Shown: one piece after another, positions 35,043-46,200 of the stretch
Numbering within the stretch: position 1 is the first letter of the stretch
Layout: the number at the start of each line of letters is the position of its first letter
Assembly: GCF_000004195.4 (NCBI RefSeq)
Contig: NC_030678.2
Coordinates: 155,385,047 to 155,449,046, forward strand
Direction: 5' to 3'
Source of the DNA: Xenopus tropicalis
Lineage: Eukaryota > Chordata > Amphibia > Anura > Pipidae
DNA: 64,000 nt
Made by a program: the position numbers and the translations under genes
Notes under the pieces: generated by a model
The model's database searches: none
Told to the model about the DNA's origin: nothing
Seen by the model: only the letters and a program-made list of their open reading frames with translations

Positions 35043-35839
35043 TACACTTCAGGCACAATTCTATTCATCCTATTCCAGTCTACTTAATTTCAATGAAACA
35101 GGCACACAGATTGGTGGGAAGGTGGCAAGTGTTCTAGAACAACTCACTATTAGAGGTGGCCTATCACCCTTACTAGGAAGGAAGACTCAGCAGCACTCCG
35201 GAACGGATAAACAGTGATTTATGCACGCCACATTTCAGACAGTATATCAAAATCTGCCTCCGAATCATGAGACAATACCCAGCATGTAAGGTGAGGTGTA
35301 ACTATAAACTTCGCTATAAAGCAAATCCAATGGTGTTGAATGATAAGATTCAGGTGTTCCATAACTGTCCATAAGTGAAAACATGGAAAAATCCTTAGAT
35401 AAATGTAAATATTTATCAGTGTTCGCACCCTTATTAGGAAAACCTCAGCCACTGCAGGTGAATTATCTTCCCCATTGACAATATAGCAGATTGCTGCTGG
35501 GAAAGCATACGAGTCACAGCAAGAAACTTTTCACAACTGTGGCAAATGAAGCAACAGCATTTCAGGGAGACTAGCCGCCTGCAGTTAACTTCAGATACTG
35601 TGGGCAACTAATCTTTCCCTGGGCCAGTAGCTGTAGCTTGTTTCCACATACAAAGTGAGTGCTCAGGTTTCCTTTATGATAGGGAATATCTTATGAAAGA
35701 ATCAAATGAAACCTAAATTGTCCGTTCTGGGACAAAGCAACAGAGAAAGGCCATTGCATGGAAGCTTAGCTACAAATAGAGGACCATCAAAAATAGTAAG
35801 AAGATTGCTGTGACAGCCTCAAAACATTCATGTGGAAGC
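35043..35839. other. no gene recognised
   Basis: Nothing assignable. Confidence 0.35.
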
Positions 35840-36131
35840 TTAAATAAGGAAAGGTAAACTAAAGTACGCTTTATCATAAGCACTCGAAGAAAAGCTGCAC
35901 TGAGTCCACTATCAAAAGAAACACAGGATTTCTTGTTTTTTCTTTGTAAACATGTTCTTCTGTATCAGAGTTCCTGTCAGAAAATGTTAATTCCCTGGGC
36001 AGTCTGCACAGCCCTTCATAAGAATTCAGAATAACTCATTCCCATAAGAATGTGTGACTTATTCTACCAGCCTCTAAAGCTGCAGCACAGAAGCTACTGA
36101 GGCTGAGCTAAAATGGCAGCTGCTATCTTAA
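35840..36131. mobile_element. T2-type MITE, diverged
   Basis: Bounded by TTAA on both sides. Left AAGGAAAGGTAAACTAAAG and right AAAATGGCAGCTGCTATCTT are the inverse of the two ends of 44423-44732. Confidence 0.65.
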
Positions 36132-36825
36132 GCAAACAGAGGGAGCTTATACAGCTCTTTACTCAGGTATGGTAAAGCAATATATCGCAAACAAGTAACC
36201 CGTTCCATGGGTTCTTAACCTAACAGGGAGTTACACTTTTAGGATGAAACAAACACTGACATTCTGAAGGCAGTTTGTTTTAATTACGTGCAGGTTGACC
36301 TGAAAGGAAGTTGGCTGTGCACAGAGCAGGTCAGACTGGGGAACGCCAAATCTGCTACTGAAGAGTCCCAGTCTTGGAAAAATCCTACAGTGGCAACATT
36401 TTACAGGTACAGGTTAAGATCAAGCCGAGTGATTCCTGACCCACACCATATGTGCAGTTTTGACATATTTGTCTTTTCGAAGAAAAAAAATTAAAAGTAT
36501 TTTAAACAGCAGTAGGCAAGCAGGCAAATGTTCAACGATGTCCAAAGTAAGCACAATCCACAAACTCCCATTAAAAGAAACTGTTGTGCAGACTTCCTGC
36601 CCCTTGAACTGAAGCAAACTAGTGTGTTCCATACACACAATGGTGTCAGAAAGCAGGCATAGCAACAGGGGCCAAAGCAGCTCATGTGTTTTTACCACAA
36701 GTTGGGGGGTTTGCTTATATACAGTAGAGGGGTAAGAATTTCAGACCTTTCCATTCCTTTCGAGAAGTCCAGTGCCTTAAGGCAATACTACAAATAAAAC
36801 ACACCAACTACTGCTGCACCTCACT
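36132..36825. other. gtf3a downstream flank
   Basis: No repeat or coding signal recognised between the T2 element and the likely gtf3a 3' end. Confidence 0.4.
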
Positions 36826-36831
36826 TTTAAT
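36826..36831 (-). terminator. gtf3a: candidate gtf3a polyadenylation signal
   Basis: On the minus strand ATTAAA lies about 240 nt beyond the stop codon. That predicts a short 3' UTR, compatible with the roughly 1.5-kb TFIIIA mRNA of Xenopus. No canonical AATAAA is nearer. Confidence 0.35.
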
Positions 36832-37069
36832 AGCAAAATGGGGTAGTGGAATGTAGCCATTAACACTGTGCCTTTACCTGTAGGCATGGCTAATACTGGC
36901 TAATGTGTCTGGAACAGATTCCTTGTGTTATAGCAGAAAAGAGAACATTTATACAGAAGAACTGTAAAAGAAAAAGAACATCCGTTTATAAATAAGAAAC
37001 CCACAAAAATGGGTTAACCATCCTGAGGCAATTTTAACAAAAATTATTCTTCAATGTGTTCTTACAGAA

Positions 37070-37252
37070 TTATTGTAAAGTTAATTTCTCTAGAACCAAG
37101 GAGCCATTTTTTTCAGTGTCAGAGGGCTTATCTTTCCCACAAGAACCAGTCTTTCCTGTTCCTTTATCTGCTGCAGTTTGTTTTTTGCCCTTGGGGGGCT
37201 TATATCCAGAAAGGTGAGAGGCAAGGCTTCTTTTTGGACGGGGGCATTTCTC
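37070..37252 (-). CDS. gtf3a: gtf3a exon 9
   Basis: Starts after GTTTTCAG and encodes residues 307-366, [20 protein letters not shown], a lysine- and threonine-rich tail, then [10 protein letters not shown] and TAA at 37070-37072. Most of the divergence from X. laevis TFIIIA is in this tail. Confidence 0.95.
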   Translation of the reverse strand, partial: EKCPRPKRSLASHLSGYKPPKGKKQTAADKGTGKTGSCGKDKPSDTEKNGSLVLEKLTLQ

Positions 37253-40200
37253 CTGAAAACAAAAGTACAAGACAATAATGAACATGCCAAATTCATTCTT
37301 ATTACTACAGGACCACAACTGCAGCCCATTAAAGAGCAGCCTTACATGCCTCATAACACTGGCCTAGATTCTTCTGCTTTGAAAATGTCACATGTATGCA
37401 CATGATAAATGCTTAAAATTAACTAAACTGAATTTGAACAGTTAGGGATGCACCGAATCCAGGATTCAGCCGAATCGAATCCTAAAAATCACGTGACTCG
37501 TGTAAACACGGATGTGGAAAACGCATATTCAACCAGCATATGCCAATTAGGTTCTGATTTGGTACTTGGCCAAAACCTTCATGAAGGATTTGGGGATTCT
37601 GCAGAATCCAAAAAAGTGGATTTGGTGCATCCCTACTTAAAGTATATCCAAAGTAGACAGATTCAAGTCACCATAAAAGATGGCATTCTAAACAGTTAAA
37701 AGCACTGTATACCTGTGCTGAAAATAAGTAAAAGGCCATTAGAAAGTAGAAAGAAACCTAGTACATGAATCCCTCATAGAACAAACATGCAGGGCACCAT
37801 TTTAATACAATCCCAGAAATGGCCAATATGAAGTAAATACCTTTAGCTTCCTCTTCTCTGGATCATGTACAACAGAATGCCTTTCCAAGCTTTGCTACAA
37901 AAAAAAAAAAAAGTTTTAGCAGTTATATTACATTGAGCAGAGAATACAAAAAGGCAAGACACTATTTTATTTACAAGTACAATAATAAGTTCTAATAGTG
38001 GTAAATATAGGGGCAGATAAAGTGAGATCAGAGCTCACCACAGAAACTTACTTTATGGGATTTTTAGATGTATATTTTTCAAACTGAACTCTTAACTTTT
38101 ACTCATTGATAAATGTGAGATTTTTAGTAGTGTATCAATGGGTGCAACTTTACAGTTATGCTTTGTAAAAGTAGGAATCACACAAACATGCTGGCATTTA
38201 AAGGGAAACTCCACCCAAATTATTCTCTATTCAAAAAGCTTAATCAGGCAATTTTGCAAGATACATTAAATATGCAGCCTTTAAAGATTCCCAATGTACT
38301 TTGAAATTCAGAAAAAATGTAAGTCAACTGTCCAGTCTGCATCCTCCAAATAACTATACAGTGATAGGTATTAGGGGGTTTGTGTTGTGTGGGGCTCTAA
38401 AACATTTTGATTCAGTTAAACAGTTTTGGGTAAGAAAGCTACTCCTCTTCAGAAGTTCTGACAAAGGGGTAGCTTGCTTACCTAAAATGTTATTCTGTTG
38501 CACTCTGTGGGCAAATAAATGGGTACGTTCCCTTAAATGCAGCATGTGTGGCTCTTACTTCAATAATGCAGCTCTACAGGGATTCCACACCAGGTATCCA
38601 AGGAACATTGGCACCACCCAGCATTGTGTACAGGCTTATTATACGAAACAGTTCACCATTTGATACATATGCTTCTAAAAATCTCATGGGAATGAACAGA
38701 AGGTGGTTAAGTTTGTGGCAAGTTCTAATCACACTAATAAATCTGCCCCTAAATATATTTTGGCAACTTTCCACAATAGCATAAAATAAAAGTGGTTTTA
38801 GACTTGTTAATGCTATAAAGCACTATAGTAGTTTTGCCATTTTGAATTCCTAGTTCTGACTACTAAAACAGTGTAATGGACACAGCTAATTAACAGACCT
38901 GTAAAGCATGCAATGCATTAAGGGAATTCATTTCACCGAAGAGTTGGTTTGTACTATTTTCAGGGGTCAGCAACAGTTACGAAGGCATAAAGATTTCAAT
39001 TGCAATTACATGACTGACTGTAAAAGGGGCAGGGGTGGGCCAAGCTTAACGGGCACCCTAGGCAACCTGGTTGGCCACTCACCCCCCCCCCCCGCCCCCA
39101 CGAGAGGCTCCTGCCTGGCGCCCCCAATCGTTGCGCCCTAGGCATCTGCCTCTTCTGCCTACCCCTACTTCCGGCCCTGAAAAGGGGTAATTCACAACAT
39201 ATGCGCTGCGATGCAGTTTTGAGCAGGCACCATGATTTTCCTAAATGCAGTATTTTTAGTTGTGAATGACCTCTAACATCAGTGATCCCCGACCCGTGGG
39301 CCTGTGAGCAACATGTTGCTCACCAACTGTTCGACATTGCTCCCAAAGCAGATGGTTATTTTAGAATTCCTGACTTGTCAAGTTTTGGTTAAATAAAAAC
39401 AAGATGTACTACCAAACAGCCTCCTGTAGGTGGGTAGTTTGCCTAGAGGCTACTAAATAGCCAATCACAGCCCTTCCCATGAACTTATACTGCTCCCCAA
39501 CTCCCCCAACCCAACTGCCTAAAATGTTTATTGGAAACATCTGTACAGCTATTCCTTTTATTAGGCAGAATAAAATAGAATGCAGCACCTCTTAGAGATT
39601 TGTTAAAGTATTACCACAACACATGGCTTTATGCAACCATAAAGTGTTGCCAAATTTGCCACCTAACATACAAGCTACAGCCTGTGTTTCAGCAGCTAGC
39701 ATAAAGCTTAGTACTCACTTTCATGGCAAAAGTTTTCCCACAGCCAGCATGCTCACAAGCAAAAGGTTTCTGTTCCTCATGGAATACCAGTACATGGTTT
39801 TGGAGGTTAAATGCAGTAGTATATGTCCGGTCACAGCCATCTCGAGGGCAGCGATACACTGTTCTCTCTCTTTCGTGAATTTTCTTATGATCCTTCAGTA
39901 TATCTTTGTGCTTGAATTTTCTCTTACACACATCACAAACTAGAGGCTCTGAAAGCAGGTTAAAGATATAATCCTCAATTTGTAGGTAGGAGATAGCATG
40001 GTGGTTAAAATCATAATACAATTAGCAACTAATATATTAGCCTAGTTATTCAGACAGGAGAGAAGCAGAGAACACAGATGTTCAGATCAATGCCAACCAG
40101 TTTTATCTTATCCAGTCTAACCATACACAAATGCACTGGTCTGCGTAAGCACATTAGATTAAATAAGAATCTAGGTAGTTTACGGTAAGCCAGTTGTCCA

Positions 40201-43200
40201 GACCACATTCACAACAGGGACAGAATAAGACTTAGGGCAAAAGAACAAACCCATGATTAGCCACTATACACTTAATGCAAGAACAGTGTTAAACATTTTT
40301 CTAAGAGGACCCAAATGAAATAAGTGAATAATTTTCAATAGTTGGTCGTGTACCTTATAAAAATTTACTGGATTATTATTAAAAGTAGACCACATGAACC
40401 AACACTAAAACAGCAGAGGGAGCCATTTTGGGTCCTGTTCTAGATGACATGTAAAAGAATTGTCGAATTGGCGTAATCAAGCATATACCAATGTTCTACA
40501 TACAATGTACCAGTTTCACATGAAAATCTGCCAAAAAGCATAAAGTTCAGGAAAAACCCAATTTTATGTAATAAAAAGTGCTGATAACATTGAAGACAAA
40601 CAGCGGTGGTGGTGCCCATAGAACACAAACACAAAAGATTAGATTGGTTGCTAACTTGTAGGTGACCATTAAATCTAATTGGGCATATAACTGGTGATGT
40701 TTGTTGCCAATAATCCAGGTCTTTTTTTGGCCTCTAAAACTTGCCTCCAAGTCAGAAATTCAAAAACTGGCACCTGTTTTGGGGGGGGGGGGGGCAACAA
40801 TTTTCTCAATGAGGCAACAATGGACTTCCAGTTGAAAGTGGTGATAGCTGAATATAGGAAGCATTGTCAAAGAATCTTCACATATATTGAGCTAGGCTGG
40901 TAAAGCTGGCATACCAAGCACAACAGACATCTTCACTTACCCTGATGGCATTCTGCTACATGTTTCAAGTACAAAGTCCACGTCTTTCCAACAAACAAGC
41001 AAGTGTCATCTTTTTTGCAGGGATAACCTGAAAAGTAAAGGTTCAAATCAGATTTCATGTTAGATATGTCAATACAAACAAGTATTCCTTGACCAGCAAC
41101 AGTAGGGTATAAGACTATGCAGATTACGTTCCTATGACCTACAAGTGATCACTCCACCTTAAGGCTGCTTGGGGTACTGCACAACCCAACTGAAACACTC
41201 CCAGGGCTGTGGAGTCTGTAGATAAATTCTCCGACTCCTCAGTTTCTGATACTTCAGACCCCGACTCCGTTTTTAATATGCTAGTGTATTTTATACATTC
41301 ATACAATCAATGAAAAGCATGCTTCATGGTCACTCAATGTGTTCGTTTATTCACTGCGTGCATTGGGCTTTATTCTTATAGCAGAGAAGTAATTAATTAT
41401 GACTGTTTGTGAATTGGGATATTTAAAGTTGCTTTATTTTTTTAATTTTATTCCCATTTAAATTTAGTAGGAGACTGAGTCGGTTCATTTTTTTCCGAGG
41501 ACCCAAAATTGCCTCCGACTGAATTCTAGAAATACTGAATGCTGTTCATTTTAGAAATGGACGTTATAGTCAGGGTACCTGCATGGACTTTTTCATGGCG
41601 TTTTAAACGAGAAGGCACATTAAATCTCATGTCACATCCTTCATGAGTACACCTATAAGAAGAAAGGCATTTTAACTCCTAGCACTTATTATAAATTAGA
41701 CAGTAATACATAGCTATACTCCTGTTTGGATCCACATCTTGCAACGGACTGTATACATTTTTGGTGCTATATAAATCCAATACAAATGGTCACATGCTTC
41801 TGAATTCTGAAGGGGAAATCAAAACCAGTACCAGAAAGTTGAATTGCCTGAAAGCATCCTCCTAGTCTAGTCTCCATTATAATTATGTTGTAACAGAAGG
41901 TTCTTACTTGTATGGCAGCTGTTGTGTATGAGTGAACTGATGAACCTTTAATTGATTATGTTTCTTGAACATCTTGCCACAGTTCTCAAAATGGCACTAA
42001 AAAAAAAAATAAAGATGTAAAAGTTTGACAGGTGGTCTGTAACAGATTCTGACTTGACTAGAGTAGTAAAACCAAACAATCTAAAGCTGCACATATTACC
42101 TGAATAGTCTTTCACATACAAAGTGCAATATTTACAGAATCTACCACAAATAATTATCTGTAGCAAAAGGAGTGCCAGTGTGCAACATTACCACATAGAT
42201 GCAGCTTGAGGGACTATGAAATCTGTTAAAGTGCTTTTTCATGATTTCCTTTGTACAAAACTTTAAATCACATCCTTCTGATTCACATCTGCAAGTGAAA
42301 AAGGAGAAAGATATTGTCAAGAAGCTGATAAAGCAGGGGTCCCCAACCTTTCTAACTTAGGTGCCACAGTCATATGTAAAAAGGATTTGGAGAGCAACGC
42401 ATAAAAGTTTATGGAAGTGCCAAATAACGGCTATGATTGGCTATTAGGCAGTCTATATGCACACTATCAGCTTATAGGAGGTTTTATTTGGTAGGAAATC
42501 TTCAACCAAAACTTGCCTCCATGGAATTCAGAAATAACTACTTGTTTGGGGGCACTGAAAGCAACATCCAAGGGGTATGTGAGCAAGAGCCACTGGCTAG
42601 GGATCACTGCGATAAAGGATGTTCAATGCAGCACCCACCCAGGATTAAGTCAGTCCCTGGTGGAAAAACATATGCGTTGCTAAGTTGCCTGAAGATTACT
42701 CACGAGGAAACTTCAAAAAACAAAGCAATGCGCTTGTATTCCCACCAGCAGGAAAGCATTTTGGGGAGGTCAACTGCTGTTGTGCAGACTTAACGTGGGT
42801 GACTAATCTCCCCAGAGACCAAGGCCCTTATACTTGGGTGTGATTTACTGCTATACTGGTGCATTTTATCTGGTACTTGCCCCACTAACGAGCGTAGAGG
42901 TGGGGAAGCAGCATCCCTTTCCTCCAAGTTATTGTGGGAATAAAACACAAGTTTGTCTAAGCATAAAAAAAAAAATGTTACATGTGTGCAGTGAAATGTA
43001 GCAGCTCATGCAACATCTCAATCCACACCACAGACCAAAGCAATTGTATGATGACAATCACATACACAGGAAGGGGAAGTTTCACCAGCCCTTTCTTTAT
43101 GCCGTACTCTCAGGCAAACGTGAGCCCAAAATACAATAAACTAAATACCTACTTGACATTTTTTTCACCACTATGAGAGAGTGAATGACGGGTTAAATGA

Positions 43201-46200
43201 TAGAGTCTGGTAAATTCTTTATCACATCCTTCTGCCTTACAGTGAAACGGTTTCTAGAAAAGCAGGGGGAAAAAAAAAAAAATATGAAATTTTCCATTAA
43301 AAAAAAAAAACTCATTCTGTATGAAACTGCCCATTCTGTAGATTAGAAAACATTAGCTTTGAGGATTCAGTTTTACTGCTAACCTTTGCTTTCAGGCCTT
43401 GTGCTTTTGACCTTCTATTCAAAGCCACTGCCTGGTTGGGGAGGGAATAAAGCCCTAGCAACCAGTTAGCAATTCAACTTCTAAGCTTAAGAGTAGTAAA
43501 ACAAAAACAAAAGTTTCAAAAACCACAAAATATTCTACACCACATAGCAGGTAACATTTACTGGTCATATGCATCAAATATTTGATAGGTTACTATAATT
43601 TACTATATTTACTGTACAAAGTCTACAAAGCCATAATGCCAGTGAGTTTACAACCCACTTATATCAGAAATTAAAAAAAAAAAAAAAAAAAGGATAGCTT
43701 CCCCCACTAAAGTTTACAAAGTTCAATAATCGTGCCCTATCAGAGCCTGTTGTATACATGAACCTGAATATGAAATATATGATTAGTGCATAAATTGAAA
43801 TCAATTCGATAATCTTTAATGGAATTAAATCTTCACTTAGAGTACTTCTGTGATAAAACTAGTAGAGCAAAGTCAATTCATCATTAAAAGAGAAGAAACT
43901 ACAGAGGCATTTTATTGCAATTAGATTAGCCACAATAGTGAAAGCTATATTTATTCTGTAAAATACTTTACCATACCTGAGCAAACAGCCCTAGAAGCTC
44001 TGCTTAAAGGAACAGTAACACTAAAAAATGAAAGCTTTAAAGTAATAAAAATATAATGCACTGTTGCCCTGCACTGGTAAAACTGGTGTGTTTTCTACAG
44101 TAACACTACTATAATTTATATAATACGCTGCTGTGTAGCCATGGGGCAGCCATTCAAGCTGGAAAAAAAGGAGAAAAGGCACAGGTTACATAGCAGATAA
44201 CAGATAAGTTCTGTAGAATACAATAGTGTTTTATCTGTTATCTGCTATATGCCTGTGCCTTTTCTCCTTTGAATGGCTGCCACCACGGCTACATAGCAGC
44301 TTATTTATATAAATTATAGTAGTGTTACTGTAGCAAACACACCAGTTTTACCAGTGCAGGGCAACAGTGCATTATATTTTAGTTACTTTTATGCACTTTT
44401 ATTTTTTGGTGTTACTGTTCCTTTAAGATAGCAGCTGCCATTTTAGCTTGGTCTGATGTCACTTCCTGCAGGCTGCTGCCTTGTCGCGCTGGGTTAGATT
44501 ACAGCAGGAAGGGGAAGAGGGAGGGAGAAGCAAACTGAGCAGGTTCAAGCCCATGCCCTGAAGGTTTGAGCTGGGAGAAAGAATTCTAATAGAGAATCAT
44601 GTGTACACAATTGAAGGCAAGGAATGTTTTTTAACTCAGGACTCAGTGCAGCGTTTCTGTGAGTGCTTATGTATTTTTACTTAGACCTTTCGGATAAAGC
44701 TTACTTAGTTTTTACCTTTCCTTCTCCTTTAATAACAAAATTTTGTAATGTATATTAGTATCTGATGAACTCCTTGAGGAGACTTTGGGAAACCGAAGAA
44801 ACGCATCTGCCATCCTGCCAGCAAGAATGTATATATCCCCCAGTGTGATGGCAGTTTGGGGAGACTAGTCCAGCGACATCCTTGGGCTCATACACTTACA
44901 TAATTTATGTAACGTATGCAAAACAAACTCCACTGCCCCCCCCCCCCCCCCAAATAAAATACTCATCAGCACATTTTTACTATATGAACTACCACCTAGT
45001 TAAGGCCCCAGTTATATTGCCGTGGGGCCCCATAGCTTACATAGCTTATAACTTGTGCATAAGCTTACATTACTTATGTCAAGCAATGACAGCACAGAGC
45101 AGGGGCGGGCAGGTGGGAAGAGGTTAAACTTAAGGAAAACTCCACTGACCCCCAATAAACTTATTAGCACATCAATGGAACAATTTATATGGACTGATTA
45201 TAAAGGAACATTAGCCATTTATATTGCACACCAAGGGGTGTGGCCAAAATGTTGGAACTGTGTGCTTGCGATCAATGGTGGGGTGTCATCCCCAATATAA
45301 ATAAGTTTCTGACGGCAGCCCTACACATGAACACACTTTTTCAAAAGTCAGAGCCAACAGCCCAGAGTAAATTTAATAAGGTCACAAAATGACTTGTGCT
45401 CCCTTATGAATCAGAAAAGTGGCTAGGCAATGAGACTGGGAGGCAAGCATGGACTGAACCCATAATCTTAGGCAGGTTGGTAACTTGGGCTAAGGAAATA
45501 GCACCCAGCCTCATTGCAGGCAAATAAGTTATAGCGGTCTCAGTGTAAGGACAAGCCCAGGCACATCCCTGTCCCATTCATTAAAGGAACAGTAACCCCT
45601 ACAAAATGTAAAGTGTATAAAATGAATTTCAGTATAATGTACTGTCATCCTAGTACTACTAGTGTGTTTGCCTCAAACACTATTATAGTCTATATAAAGA
45701 ATGCTGCTGTGTAGCCATTCAAAGGAGAAAAAGCAGACTTAGATAAAACACTATTGTATTCTACAGAGCTTATTAGTTATCTGCTATGTAACCTGTGCCT
45801 TTTCTCCTTTTTTTCAGCTTGAATGGCTGCCCCCATGGCTACACAGCAGCTTATTATATAAACCAGGGGGCTCAAACTCAATTTACCTGGGGGCTGCAGG
45901 AGGCAAAGTCAGGATGAGGCTGGGCCGCATAAGGGATTTTACAAAAAAAAGTCGGGAGCTGCTGATTGCAGAAATGACGTTATGCCATCATAACAGTTAT
46001 TATGGGAAGACGTTCTGTGTGCACAATTAGCTCCTTAGCAGCTAATTGTGCACACAGAACGTCTTCCCATAATAACTGTTATGGTGGCAAAACGTCATTT
46101 CCGCAATCAGCAGCTCCCGCCCGCCGTGCCTTGCATTATCCCTTGAATCGCAATAAAAATCACGATCCATTCATTCGGCGTTGGTGCGGGCCACAAAATA

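Noticed and set aside
34733..35087. Overlapping frames on both strands
   Set aside because: They lie in an inverted-repeat MITE, which gives mirrored frames on both strands.
39949..40021. Upstream continuation of the exon 7 frame, including a Met
   Set aside because: A consensus acceptor (GCTTTCAG) precedes the conserved PLVCDVC, and exon 6 joins in phase; the rest is intron.
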